NCBI RefSeq assembly: GCF_036324505.1
Contig: NC_086366.1
Coordinates: 16,183,427 to 16,247,426 of the forward strand
DNA from: Eleginops maclovinus
Lineage: Eukaryota; Chordata; Actinopteri; Perciformes; Eleginopidae
Reading direction: 5' to 3'
DNA length: 64,000 bases
Shown here in pieces: positions 46,701 to 60,700 of the stretch. The translations under genes were made by a program, and so were the position numbers. Below the pieces are notes generated by a model that did not search any database, was not told the origin of the DNA, and saw only the letters and a program-made list of their open reading frames with translations. Positions within the stretch are counted from its first letter, which is position 1. Every line of letters starts with the position of its first letter.

Positions 46701-49700
46701 AATTTGTTCTGTTTTTCCTCTATTTCATTTCCCTCTTTAAGGAAATTGTCTTGTGAGGAAATTACATTTTTTTCTCCTTTTCATTGTTGATTGCTGCAGG
46801 CCATTGTTAAGGTTTTTAAATGTTAATGTGCATGTCAGCTTACCCTCAGAGATGTCATCCTTTTTCCAGACCTAACAATTATCACCCAGTCAGCACACGA
46901 CCCACAGTAGGCTCTTTGTAGTCCAATAGGGAAGGGGCTTCTGGCTGCCTGTGTCGTCTTCCATCTGTTGGACTTGGACCTCCATGTCTGTGTCTACCTT
47001 GAACACATGCAAAGACAGACTCAGTGGACTTTGGCTTGAATACTTTCTTTTACAACTTCTTCTCCAGTAGTTTAAATTTAAAGACAAACAAAGAGAAAGG
47101 ACAAAACAAGCAGGAATTTAGAAAAGTTGGTCAAGGGGAAGATTTGATTGTATATCTGGCTTGCGCACACACATACACACACTCACACAGCTGCATGGCA
47201 GGCTGCTGGTCTACATTAGGTCAGATTTAATTAGGTTTCCCTGCTCCTTTTAGAGTGTCGCTTCTAGTATAAAAAGTCATTATTAAACAAAAGGTGATTC
47301 CCCTGACGGCTTTCACCCAACACACACTATAGTCTGTGCCAAAATGTTACAGTGCCTCAGGGTCCTCACACACACATGTACTCAAGGATACATACGCTTT
47401 TATTTTGGTTTTGGAAAAAGGTTACGTGTTGAAATGATGGATTATGACCTAATGAAGATCACTGTTGTGTTTCGGGGTTGTTTTCCTCGACTGGTTGTGG
47501 TTCAGGGATAAGAAAGTTCAGCAGTAACACAGACTGCCACGCAGACAGGAGTATCTGCAGATAGAAAATACACACATCACACTTTTACAATGAAAATGAG
47601 ATTTTTCAGTGGAACACAGAATCGTATTTCAGCAGACATAAAGCACACATCCATAAAGCATCAATAATGTTAAATGTTTCATTTTGTGGTGTGGTTATAT
47701 AAACCATAATTTTTTTTAAAAGCAATACATTAAACCAAACAGTATTTTTGCATCTTCTACATTTCCTTGTCCATATTGATCTTACTTTGCTTTAGTGAAA
47801 TGAATGTATTTATTGCATGTCAAAATGTTTTATAGTTAATTTTTGTGTAAATGTCAATTGTGGGTTTTTATAATAATTTCATTTAATTATGGTGTCTTGA
47901 TAAAATCATGTTGATAAGGCTTTTATTTTTTTAAAAGCCAATGTGAAAAATGTCATGTTTGTTTTGTTTGTTACTATACTCAAAATCAACTTGGCAATAA
48001 AGTAAATTGCATAACGGATTACACAAGGAAATGTGTCATTTTTCAATTAATGTAGTGTCTATACACATGAAAATTATTTACAATTGTTCATTTGGAAAGA
48101 AATCAGTCAATCAACTATTTCCTAGATATGATCACACTTAATTACAATTAAATTAACTATATACATTTCCTCAAATCTTCCACCATTTGATATTAAACCA
48201 TCCAATCAATCATTTAAGTTTTAGACTTATTTAATGTGAGGATATGGATTTCACATTAAAGGAAAAATGACGACGATCAAGACCATTTCACAGCAATGAT
48301 AACCACAAAAGGGAGCAACCTCTGTTCTTTTTCCTATAATACATTCGCCTTCAAGTCTATATTTCCCACATGGAGACATGAGTGCCTCATTTAAGACAGA
48401 GAATTTCAAATGAATCTCATACATCACACATAGTCCACATGCAACAATGAACAGATCCATTACTCTGTCAGCAGGAGCACATGCACGCACACACACACAC
48501 ACACATACACTCAGAATCACTCACACATCCTTTTCCACTGTATGAAAATCACCTTATTATCACCAGCACGTAAGAAATCACAGTGCCTTCCAGATGTTTG
48601 ATATGAATCAAGCAACTTGCCAGAAATTACATTTCGACATTAGAAAAATTAGCATTTCTTCTCTCAGGTGCTGTAAATCATCAACATTCATGAACTAGAT
48701 ATGCTTCCTGAGAGCTCATATTCACCAGGTGTAAAAAAAAACATTATCCGCTTTATGCAGTATAAACAGCAGATAAAACAAAAGGAACAACATGACATTC
48801 ATCATCTTCTTCATCCTGTTTCACAATACTGTAATACAGGCTCAGTTTTCTTTAAGTTGAGGAAAGTTCCAGTTGATTCAAACTTGGGCTTTTTTTCCAA
48901 GTTTTTGTCATCATAGTGTGTCTGTAATGAAAACTCAAAGCCCACTTACTGTTTTTTTCCAGGTCTTTAAAGCTGTGTGTTTTTTATGATCTTCTGTCAT
49001 AAAATTTTGCTAACACAAATGAATGCAGAGAAACATCAATGAAACAAAAGATAATGAGTCAGGTTGTTGACTAGCACAAAGTTAAGACGGATTGTCTAAA
49101 CCACTTTATTAGGGCAAAGTGGGTACTCAGTCCAAACATATGCTTTGCAGTTAAAAATAAAAAAAAGAAGCTGCGTTGGTCGGGGCATGTTGCTTCAGGT
49201 ACTGGTGTGACATGAAATACTACCCAGGAAGTCCAGTATGAGGAAATATATTGAAAAGCTAATCCAAAGTCAAAATGCTGCTCTGCTGTTTATACCTTAT
49301 GAGACAGGATTTTACTCTGGGAAGTTATCACAGCAGGTAACTATTTTATCTTTATCGTGATGATTACAAACACAGCCTTAATGTTGCAAAATACACAATG
49401 ATAATTATTTGCATGCATGTTTGACTGATGCCTGCAGCCCACAGGCATGTTCCATTTACTGATTGGTTGAGTGCACTCAGTGCAGTTCGCTGAGCTTGAA
49501 GCTGGCACCGTAGTGACGTCATGAGGTTGTGTTGCGACATTAGTAATGCCCTTGTTGAACTAATAACGATATCCATTTTTTGTCAGAGCCCTCTGCATGG
49601 CAAATGGATATAAATTATGCCAAAATAAGAAATGGGCTAAAAAAAAGGTACGTCAGTTAATATCTTCAATTCAGGGCAAGTGGTGAGAACACTTAGTGCC

Positions 49701-52500
49701 CACTGCTCACACTGAGAGACCAGGAGACTTTTTGGCAGCAGGCCCACCTACACCCTGCACTCTCTGGGTCACATCACATATTAAATGGCAAAGGTCTGAG
49801 GTGTCTGGTGTCGGGCACATGGTGCCCTGGTTAAGCCTGGTAATGTCAAGAGGGTCACATAGGCCAGGTACCAGAAGGAAATTAAGACTTTTCTGTATGA
49901 AGTTGATGCCCCCCCTCAAAATGATGGTGCTGTGTTGGCCCAGTGATGGAGCAATACACTTTTCAGGATGTAATCCATGGGTTGGAATGATAAAACATGC
50001 ATGGATAAAGTGGGTAATTATTGGGTTTCCAGTGGGCTGGAAGTTTGTGTAACCTGGTGCTTCAGATGGGGAGTAAATGGGACATGAGAAGGGCAAAGGT
50101 GTTGACCGCAGAGTCATTAAAACTCTGAGGGACTCAACACCCTGCAGTGTCACTGCTCTCAGCACTAAGGAAAACAGATTAGCGTGTGTGTTCATATCTG
50201 TTTCAGTGTGTGAAACAGTGACTGTAATAACAATTGACTCAATGTCATTAAAATGAAATGTCAGCATAATTAAGCTCTCAATATGTTGGGTCTTTTGCAG
50301 TTTCTCCTTAATCACACACTTAATCAAAAAATATCTCTTGAAAAATAGAAGCCATTATTTACACAAGCTTCGCTAGAGCAGCCCTCAACGTTTAACATTT
50401 AAAAAGACGTTTCATAATCATTTGGAGTCGGACCCATTCACCAGAAAACTGAAACGAGGACACTTCATTTCCTGTTTCTCTGATATCCGTGTTTTCTTCT
50501 CTCAACTTACATTTCTGGTAGCTTATGTTTTCTGAGCTCACATAGGAGACACATCCTCCACCAGTCACACCTCAGTCAAGTCAGACAAAATCTCAGCTGA
50601 TTTTTGCCTCAAAAATAATCATGCAAACACAACATGATTTAAATCAATTGCAGTATTAAATGGGCATAATCTTTAAATTATGTAACATGAGAGCAGAACA
50701 AGTATTTCGAGTCTATAGGTAATCTGCTTCATGTAAAATGTTATCTTTGTTGAGGTGAGAGGGTGCCACAGGCCAGAGGATCAAAAGAAAAACCACTAAG
50801 AGGAAGTGCGTTGTATTCTGCCAAAGGTTTAAAAAATGTAGGTTATCAATAAAAGCATCTAAACCAAACTGTCATTCCTTTAACTAGATTGAATCCAAGA
50901 CACATTTACAAGCCCAAAGTTTGCCTTGGTTTATAAGGGAAAGAGGAAAACATTGAGAGGACGAAAACAACACATCAGTCCAATTAAATGGCCATGTTCT
51001 TAAACTTCGACATGATGTGTCTCACGCCAGGTTTTAACGTCTTCCTCCTCCTCTTCTTCTCCAATTCTCTTTGTGTCCGTCTCTCCCACCCTTGCTAAAA
51101 TTCACTGCTTGACTCCCACTGAATGGAAAACAGCTGGGTCGGGGACTGCCCAAAGCACATTATGCCCAATTCTTCAATGAATTCCCATCTACCTCTCCTC
51201 CTCTGTCCAGTGCACTCCCTTACTCCCTGTCCTCATTTAAGGTGGGGCTGCGCAGCTGAAACAAAAGAAAAACAGCCTGTATGAGAACATGTTTCTCACC
51301 CACATATGGTACTCTCTCCCTCTCCCACTTTCTGTGAATTTGTTTCCCAACCTTAATCCCTGGTGGTACTCTGGTGTTATGGCTAGTTCTCCTTTTGACA
51401 AGTTGAAAAACGTGGAGATATAATGCAGCTGAGCTGGACGGCAAAGTATGCATGTGGTTAAGAAATGTGTTAGAGTTATGACTTTCCCTTCAAACTCAAC
51501 CTAGTTCACTTGCCCATTGAAACAGCATGTTAAAATGAAGTGTTTATGAAGTTTGTTATTCCAAAACCATAATATTATAAAATGCTATTTCTTTTTTGGT
51601 TCATGCATTAACTTTGTAAACAATTTTTAGATTGTTTCTGCACACCTGTTGTGAGATAAATATGAAATAACCCATTTTACAAATTCAAAGTTTAAGTTTA
51701 AAGCACATTATATTAATTCACACCGTTTTTACTTAGGTAATTAACAGTTTAGTCAAAGTGGAGTAAACTGCAAAGCTAGGACAGGATGCTTTTTTGTTGT
51801 TGTGAGAGAGTAGGGGAACTAGGATTGTGTTGGGTGATTTGGCTGAATTACAATCTATGAAATAGAAATGGAATATAGCTGAAGACAGTGTGAGAAGTAG
51901 AGCATGGTCAAGAGAAGTACATGGAGGAAGTATTGCTTCAGTTTCTGAAGGAGCTGGGGTGACAAATTGGGTGTATATTGTGGGCAATGCATCTGTTTGT
52001 GTCTATATGCCAGTGCAATTTCCTGCCTGCAGATTGACTAACATGTGGGCACCTGCCCTGACAAATCCACCCATCCTGTTTCTCTCAGCTCACACAATGC
52101 ATATACTCTTTCTGCTAATGCGTGTACTTTATCAGCCAAACCACATGCAAATAAATTTATATAGGGAACATGCATACAAGTGTAAAAACCAGCACAGCCT
52201 CGTGTGAACCATGATGCCAAAACACCTAGAAAGTGACCCGGAGTGTGAGCTAAACTTTCCAGAGACTTAAAGTTTCATACCAGCTCACATGGTGATAGTA
52301 TAAAGTGGTATAAGAGGTTCATGGACTTGTCATACAGGCTTGCTGGAATTAATAGTTGGAAGCACACACAGCAAACCAAACAGGGACTCTACATCATAAA
52401 GTCTGCACATTCAGCAAAGAAGAGTGCAGCGGCCAGACAAGCCTGGACAAAAAGTTGTGTGGCCTTGGGGGAAAGAGGCTGACGGCCAGCCTGGCTAGGT

Positions 52501-52640
<140 letters not shown>

Positions 52641-53016
52641 ACGCAGCCCAAACATTAGAAGTAATAATGAGATCTTTATCTATCAGAGGAAAGGTAGAGA
52701 GAGCGTTAATACTGCAGGCCTGGAAGGGAAAAAGTTGAACAACCTAATGAGCTGGCATGCAAACAATTGCAGTTCAGAGGGTGAGAGCGTGTGTTCCTTC
52801 AAGAGACACATATAGGCTTAGTGTGTTAGGCGTATACAAGTTGTGTGACCTTTAATTGAGCATGACTTCATGTGAAAGCGTTGGCAGTGAGATGTGTTCT
52901 GTGTATGACACAAAGTGTGAAGGTGAGAGTGCCGGATCTGATGCTTGAACTTAAACACTTTTGTGTTTGGTGACGCACTCTCAGGAGAACACTGAGCCTA
53001 GGCACAGTCTTCAAAT

Positions 53017-53020
53017 GTGT

Positions 53021-53060
<40 letters not shown>

Positions 53061-53073
53061 TGTGTGTGTGTGT
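53017..53073. repeat. interrupted (TG)n microsatellite
   Basis: TG array with TATG and TTG interruptions, about 57 bp. Confidence 0.97.
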
Positions 53074-53787
53074 CACAAAACTAAGAAAATCACTGAGCTG
53101 TTAAAAAAAGGCTCTCTATTACCTTCTTGGTGTGGAGTTACACACCTAAAAGCACTCCATTATCATTCTGTTCAGTTTGACAAGGCTAATAAATTACTAA
53201 GTGCTTCATCACTTTCACTTTGTGAGAGTTTGCGCATGTGTGCGTTGAGCACAGAAAATGAGTGTAGATACTACCACTCTAAAGGTGAGAAGAAAGCAAG
53301 GGTGTGATTTCTGTAGGTCTGTGCATCTCTCTGTTGGAGAGTAAATGTGAGCATTTGTTCAAAGGATTAAATCTTATAAATTACATTATTTTTTTACGTT
53401 AATCTCTCGCGGAAGGCCATGCACTTAAAATTGCTCCCTATGTGGGTGAAAGAAAGTGAGAAAAAAAAAATGGTAGGCTATTCTCATGAACGCCAACTGC
53501 ATCATATCCAGTAAAAGTATAAACGTTCAGTGAGAGCATGCTGTAAATGCACATGTGGCACGCAGAGGTTACTTTTCCGTTTGGAAAGCTCAGAAAATGA
53601 CATGTGTGTGTCATCCAGCTCTAGATTAGAGCCCCATTAGCCTCAGTGGCTGGTCTGCTGTTTAGACTGAGTGTAAACATACAGAGAAGGAAGGTCCGCC
53701 GTATTCTGTCTCCATCTTCAACCCTTACTGATAACACTTTCAAAAACACACAGACACAAAACAACATGTCTGGACAACCAGGCTTCA

Positions 53788-53789
<2 letters not shown>

Positions 53790-53885
<96 letters not shown>
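53790..53885. repeat. (TG)n microsatellite
   Basis: Uninterrupted TG array of about 96 bp. Confidence 0.99.
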
Positions 53886-53886
<1 letters not shown>

Positions 53887-54289
53887 TTCTGTGAAAATGC
53901 TCTCATGCCCTTCACTGGCATCATCCTCACTTCCTGTACCAGCTGCAGCTTGTCTCCCCCCCTCTTTATGTCGTTCTTTCTCTTTATTGCTCTCTTCAGG
54001 CAAATCAGACTTTTCTCTCATTCCCACGATCACATTACATTACAAAACTTGTTTCTCAGCTGAGTCTCAATGCCTCTATGAGATATGAATATTGTTAGCC
54101 AATAAGTGATAAAAATGAAGTCTGAAAGTAAAACTAAAAGAAACAGCATGCAGTGTAGGACAGTAAGTGGGTAAAAGTATCTCATGAAATCAGAAAACCT
54201 CCTGTGAAACTTTACGGTATTCAAGGGCATAAAGCAAACTAGGATAGCTGATAAATAAAAATCAAGCGCAGAACAACTTCTGTATGTTG

Positions 54290-54755
54290 CTTGTTTTTTT
54301 TTTTTTAAACCTATAAGTCCACATTTTGGAAATCCCCCATATTTAAGCAGGCCCTATTTCCTGTAGTGTTTTATATCGGTTTTTGTGCACGTAAATGTTC
54401 TGCAAAGGCTAAAATCCCGAAGTTCCCTCCAGAGGGAGTTTCTCTCCCATAAACGCCCCCTTGCCTGAAATGCCTCTATTGGACTCCTTTGTTTACTTCC
54501 ACAAGATAGTGACATCACTACGTAACACTCACACTTCTATTTGCTAGCGATCCAACACATTGTATGTGATGAGGCTAAAGCCGGTCAGCTAAGCAATCAG
54601 AGCATAAGGGCTATCATTTCAGACAAATGATGAAAAGAGGTTCTGCAGCACAGGCAGTGTGAGAAAAATCAAGCACTTTTTGAACAATAAAGCATGTAAA
54701 CATGTCACATTGAATACAAATATCTACCTGAAATTTGCAAAGTAGAGCCCCTTTA
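54290..54755. mobile_element. dispersed teleost MITE-like repeat
   Basis: Contains phrases I recognise from an abundant spiny-rayed-fish repeat: GGCCCTATTTCCTGTAGTG, TTTTTGTGCACGTAAATG, CCTCCAGAGGGAGTTT, CCTCTATTGGACTCCTTTG, GAGGTTCTGCAGCACAGGCA, and a right end AGAGCCCCTTTAA. No coding capacity. The left end, near a T-run at 54294, is approximate. Confidence 0.7.
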
Positions 54756-55159
54756 ATAGTTTCATGGTGATCTTAGAGAGTGCTGGCTAATATGTATTTA
54801 ACTTGCTGAAGTCTTTGTTGGGTTGAGTTGGTAATTGTCAAGTCCTCGATTCAATATCATTTCCTACTCATTCAATGAATATATAGTTTTATGTATAAAG
54901 GATGCATGAGTAGTATCAATTACTCAGCAAAAAAGTGAACCATTCCTTTTATTTTGTTGCCTTGCATGTAGGATGGCATAAGCAAAGACAACAAATCAAA
55001 GTTGCTCTAAACCATGTCTGTCTCTGTGTCCCCATGCGCCTGCGTATGTCACAGTATGTCAGCCTTGTTCATGGACACCACAGCGAGAGAGTGCACATCT
55101 TCAGCCTGTTCTGCCCTAGTTTACTGGCAGCGGCCCCACTGTCTGTGCTAAAAGTCACG

Positions 55160-55380
55160 TCGCGAAGAGAGAGAGAAGCGGGGTAGGAAGGAGGGGGGGG
55201 TGTAGGGGGCACAAGGAGCAGAACACAGGAAGTGGAGAAAGATGAAGAGCCGGGAGACAATGTGATGCACAGGGGTGCTGAACCAGAGGGGAGGAAGGGG
55301 GGAGGAAAAGCAAGCAGAGGAGAGAGAGGAGGCAGAGGAGGAATGTTGAAGAGGAGGAGAAGAGGGAGAGCGCAGGGTGT
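55160..55380. repeat. purine-rich (GGA/GAA) low-complexity tract
   Basis: Long G/A-rich strand with few pyrimidines, densest at 55285-55375. No gene; open frames on the complement are low-complexity Ser/Pro/Leu. Confidence 0.85.
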
Positions 55381-55744
55381 GTGCATCTGGCACTAGGAGG
55401 CAGGGAAAGATAGCGTGGGCCAGGCTGGCCGGACGTGTGTGTTTGTGTTTGATTGAAGAGGGATGTGAGACAGAGACCCCTCACTGGCTCAGTTTTACTG
55501 GAATTCTGCCACGGAGAGATGGACACTAACACACTCGCTCTAGATACACAAACACACATGCACACATTTGAACAGTGCAGAACATGGAAAAAGAGGAAGA
55601 GGGAATGAGAGACAAACAAGGATTGTTTCAGAGGAGGGCATCTTTAAAAATAATATTAACCAGCAACTGCATATCTTGAAATCAAGGGAAAGGGAACATT
55701 TTATAAGAATGTATTTAAATAATACACAAGATAATACATGTGAT

Positions 55745-56062
55745 GGGTTGGTGTGGCCTTAACACAGCGGTTTTGCTCGAAAGTGCTGGAACGAGCTCCC
55801 CATTGATATCAAGATAGCTAAAAGTCACAATTTCTTTGGTCGCAAACTGAAAACCCACCTGTTTCGCTTGTACCTTGGCCATTAAATTCAACACAAAAAG
55901 AAAACAAACAGCACTTAAAAGAGTTGAGCCCATTTGAAACTAATGTACCAGTACTCACAAAGCTTCAGGAGAAGCGAATATACCTACATTTCTTTTCTTG
56001 CTGTTGTTAGTGTGCATCTCAATGGTTTATAGCTATGGATAAAAGCATCAGTAAAATGAAAA
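55745..56062 (+). mobile_element. 5'-truncated LINE 3' end
   Basis: A plus-strand frame reads ARKCWNELPIDIKIA, then GRKLKTHLFRLYLGH and a stop at about 55882-55884. This is the typical C-terminal tail of a non-LTR retrotransposon polymerase ORF (WNxLPxxI...LKTHLF). It is followed by a short UTR ending in TGGATAAAAGCATCAGTAAA, a tail common to L2-like fish LINEs. Only the last 45 or so codons remain; no reverse-transcriptase core is present, so the copy is dead. Confidence 0.75.
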
Positions 56063-56396
56063 AGATTTATTGTACTGGAAGAGGCGAAGATTTATACAAC
56101 CAACATTTCGGTATGGTACACCTATGAACCCTGAGCCAGCAGATGGTAAGCAAAGCTGAGTATGAAAACTGGAAATAGTAGGAAATAGTAAGCATGTCCC
56201 TGACTGAATGTAGTAAAAGTATTTTGTGGCCAAGATCATGGCAACTACCATAGAACTATAGACTGTATGTTCCCGGTCAATAGATTGGCACATACAATAA
56301 CCACCTGTTAAGCAGCGTATGGTCTTTTTACACTTTTTTGTAAGGACTACAAACATGATTTTTTGTGTAAATATATAAGGTTAAGAAAAATCTTTT

Positions 56397-56558
56397 GTTA
56401 CCTTTGGAAAGAGTGAGGCTAGATGTAATTCTTTGCTTAGCTGCGGCCTTTTGGACTGTATTTTCTTCATACAGACATTAGGATGGCGTCTATCCACCCA
56501 TCTTACTCTCTGCAAGCAAATTAGCATGTTTCCCAAAATATCAAACTATTCCTTTAAA
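56397..56558. mobile_element. partial MITE-like element
   Basis: GTTACCTTTGGAAAGAG, then GAGGCTAG at the left, and TTAGCATGTTTCCCAAAATA with AACTATTCCTTTAA at the right end. It matches the right half of the long-TIR repeat whose fuller copy is at 29200. It begins about 335 bp after the LINE fragment. Confidence 0.65.
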
Positions 56559-59500
56559 GGGGATACCAAAGGGGAAAACTGTATGTTAAGTGGTTGCAAT
56601 ATCATCTGAAGGGAGAGTGGACAATAGACAGGCGGAAAGAGAGTATACTAATGAGCTGCCAGGGAAGCTTCCTCACAAACCTTGATAATAACAACCATCT
56701 GTTTTTACCAAGACACTCCAGGAAAATGACATGTTTCAAGGTCGCAGTCGCACACCAAAACAGGATGAACCTCAGATCACCCCATCAACTCCTGTTTGTG
56801 TGCTACTGTAGACAACCATGCCCTTACAGAGTGGCAGCAGGATGAAGACGCACAGATAGGCACTTGAAACTGACGTACAGTGTCAGGGGATACTAAAAAT
56901 GCTGCTTACATAACATGATAAGTAAATGGGTCAATCGGAGTTGGACAACAATGATGCAAACATGTGTGCTAACAGGCAGAGATATCCTGTCCAAAAATGT
57001 AATGCGCTCAATTCTAATGGCATATTTTTGCCCACATAACGTCAGTCAGGCCCTGCCGTCTGATAATTCCTACAGACCCAGGAGTCACTTCCTTTCCATC
57101 GAGGCAGTGTGTCCCTATTGCCACGGAAACTGCATTGCAAATTGAGCACAGGAGCCGCTAAACATTGCACTCTTCCTTATGGGACTCCAGAGGCCAGATG
57201 GACTCAAGGCACACACACATGCACCTAAAAAGGGAGAGGTAGCACATCCAATAATTGCACAAGAAGTGTGTGTGTGTTGGGTGGGGGGAGGAAAGGGGAG
57301 GGACATAGGGGGTCCATTGTTTCAAGCTGGAAGGCAGAAGTGTTGGGAGGGGGCGAGGGAAAGTCAGGGGGAAGCTAAATTTAGAGCACCTCCGCTCAAG
57401 TATTCCAAATATTCTTACGTGTATTGGGATACTCACGTATACACTTTGTTACTTCATCCACCTCCAAGAATTACATCATTATTATGCAGCCATGATTTGA
57501 TTATCATTGATTCAAATACTTTAACCTCAGACTGACATGGCCACCCTATTACATCTACTACAACAAAAATGTACTTATGAAAGTTTTGCAGAGACAAACT
57601 ACCTTGTTTGCTGCTAAATTAAAATCTCTGCTGACGGTAGAAGTGATGGTAGTTATCTTCCAGATAAGAGCCTCAGAGGAGAAGATGGAATGGTGCGCAT
57701 GGGGTTAAATCTTCATGTGCATGTTTTGGGTCATTTCCTGCTGGCTGTACAGCCTTGACCTGCTGCTGCGGACCTGGCCACACACACAGACACGCACAGA
57801 GACAAACATCGAGCGCTGACCTACACTTCCTGTCAGACAGAGACACCCCCTTGGAGAGCTAGCTTGATCCGTCTCCACTACGTCCCCTGCAGAATCCTCT
57901 CACCCACTTCTTTCCAACTCATTGTTCTTCTCCCACTTGAGCGTGATCACTAGGCACAGCGGGTGTATCGACAGCAGGTGCTTCTTAAATAACCAAGCAA
58001 CACATTCTGTGTCATAAAGACACCACCAACTTAAAGTCTCCCAGTGTAGTTTAAAGAACTATACAACACATCAAAGTATTGGGAAAAGTATTGATCACTC
58101 CAAATTATCTTAATGTAAATATCAATAAAACGAGTTGTGTTAGAAATAGTTACATTTGTTGCTTGTCATCAATTAAGGCCCTGTCAGGTATACCTTTCCT
58201 CCATCCCCCATGTAATATAAAATTGAATAGTAATCATGATCCTATACATTAAATTGAAAGGGTTGCTAATGACTTTATAACAATGTATAAATACACATAC
58301 AAAACATAAAACAATAAACCTTCAAAACAAATTCTTAATTATTTCAATTATGTCCTTAAGCTATTTTTTCATGTTTTATTCATGCCCAACCTGACGGGGA
58401 GGACTGTTTTTATGCCGCCACACTAATGGGAGTCTTACGATATATTTTTGTCACTCAAAGATTTCTTTTTGAAAACCTTAATCATTACATATATTTCAAG
58501 TGTGTTAGATGCATCTTTATTTAATGTATCCTCCCTCTTGTGCCACCGTGCTGAGCAGCACTCTACCTATGACGTATTATCTTTATTGTATGGAACATAA
58601 TGTGTGTCTGGTTTGATTGGGTGTGTTTGTGTATGTGCATCTGGTTTACCCATCAGAGCTCCAGCATTAAGTCCCTGACCTGGTGAGGGGCACAGCGTGC
58701 TGAAGCTACGTGTGTTACATTTCCGTCCATTGCTGGAGTCTGATATCACTTGGGTTGAGGTGTCGGGGTGGGAGCCCAGACTGGGAAAAAAAGTCTTGTG
58801 GTGGTGGGGGGGGTTGTATCAATGGCTTCCCTGGAGGGAGACAGTGTGTGTAACGGTAGGAGTGTTTGACAAACAGATATTTAACAAGGTTTTAATGACA
58901 TGCTGCAAATGGCCCATGATCAAAAACACAACAGAGACTTTAGTAGATCACACACACCAGGCCAGTGTTGTAATACATTGGTCAGCTGTTAAAATCAACA
59001 TTCTGTGTTGTAAATTAGCTTTCGTGCCTCAGGCTCTCCCATTTCTACCTATAACACATGCATCTCCTCATCTCATTGCGGCCACATGCTGCTGTCTGTG
59101 ATTACAGCCAAGTGTTTACAGTTCTCTCATATTAACACTTGTGTTAAAACAGCATGGGGTACCATCCTGTCCCGGGTTTTTTTTTAGGAAAATGCACAAA
59201 ACTGGGTTTTGGGGTTGACAGCACCAGCTTATCGGCAACTCCCAATATATATGCCCCTCTGAGGCAGAGCATGAAGGAAATGGCTTAACTTTGATAATGA
59301 GGCCTGTTATTTTATCCATTTTATTTGACTGAATACAGTGCTGTAATGCAAAAACGTGAAGAGAAGAGTGGATTTCGACTCATGTGGACAAGAAAGAAGA
59401 AAATCAGGACTTTAAAGAGCACCGTTGTGCATGCAAACTAAATGTTGGTTAAAAGTTGGGTTGCAATCTTTCTTAAAAAGTATTGCCTAGTATTCACAAA

Positions 59501-60069
59501 TCCATTTGAATTGTTTTCCTTTTATCCAGGGCTACAACTGCCAATGCCCAATTTCACAATACACGGCACTACATCTTTGAGATTGCACAAGTCTGCATCT
59601 GCATCTTTTAGTGTGCGTGCTAAAGTGTGAGGGTGTGTGTGTTATGGGTGTGCACGTACATGTGTATAATGAGAACCAAATGGTGGGGTGTGTGAGTGCA
59701 TGGTTTCTCCCCTCCATCTCTAATCAGACTGCCCCCAGGAGTACGGTGTGAGCGCGGACTCTGGGCTTAGAACGCTGAGCTGCTACATAAATCAGCTCTG
59801 CCCATAGAGAAGCCTGGATACATGCAAACCTCACTAACCTGCAACAAAAGGTTGTCCGCATTCTGTTTTAAAGGTTTGTAGTTCTTATCTTGGTCTTCGA
59901 TAATGATTATTGGGAATCAGGCCTGAAGAGGCTGTAGAGGTGATAAGTTCCACCATATTTGATGACTGACCACTCTGAGGCCTGGGTGGTCTTGAAAAGG
60001 CCAGGTGCTGTGTAAAGAACAATAATTTACGTCTTATGCTTTCTTCTCACATTTGATAAGCAGTTATTT

Positions 60070-60225
60070 TCTGATCTATCTCCTTTCCTCTCTCTTCAAC
60101 TCTCCCTTCTTTTCTTCCATACCCTCCTTCTCCACTCTCTCCATTTCAATCCTCATTCCCCGCAGGAGGTGGCCTCTCCCTGTCCTCCATCTCTCCTTCT
60201 TCTCCCTTTCTTTTCTCTTTCACAT
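60070..60225. repeat. pyrimidine-rich tract
   Basis: C/T-rich low-complexity run ending near CCCCGCAGGAGG. The CAG could mimic a splice acceptor, but no exon with conserved coding follows. Confidence 0.7.
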
Positions 60226-60479
60226 CTGGTCAGGCAGCTGTGGCTGGCCAGGGTTCAGTGGGGTGGGAAGGTGTGGAGGGAAGAAGAGGAGAAGGAGGAG
60301 GGTGGTGGTGGTGGTGGTTGAGTTTTGAGGAGGCTATCAATTGCAAAGCCCAGGGCACAGTAAAAGAAAAAAAATGACACAAAATGTGCACTGTGAAAAA
60401 AAATGTTTTGAAACAAATCTCTTCAGTTTTTCTCAGTCTATTTATCACACTGTCTCCCTGTGCACTATTAAACTCTATT

Positions 60480-60700
60480 AAAGAGAGCAGCAGTTCAGGG
60501 GGAAGGGGGGGTGAGGGAAGGCTTGGGGTTTAGGGAGAAGCAGGGGAAGAAGGGGGAGGATGGTGAGGGCAAAGATTTCAATATCTGATTTCCACATCTT
60601 AAATACATTAATTTATCTTACCCCAGGGCTCTTTTAAACTCGGGAAAAAGTAGAAGACGGGATGGGAGGAGGGAGAGGGAAAGGGCGAGGGTACTTATGA
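60480..60700. repeat. purine-rich low-complexity tract
   Basis: GGGGGAAGGGG and GGGAAGAAGGGGGAGG-type runs with an AT-rich interruption. Confidence 0.7.

Noticed and set aside
57158..57535. Overlapping frames on both strands near 57.2-57.5 kb
   Set aside because: Purine-rich low-complexity DNA with no recognisable domain.
60053..60328. 91-codon plus frame with a Ser/Leu-rich start
   Set aside because: Produced by the pyrimidine-rich tract and a GGT-type run; not conserved-looking.
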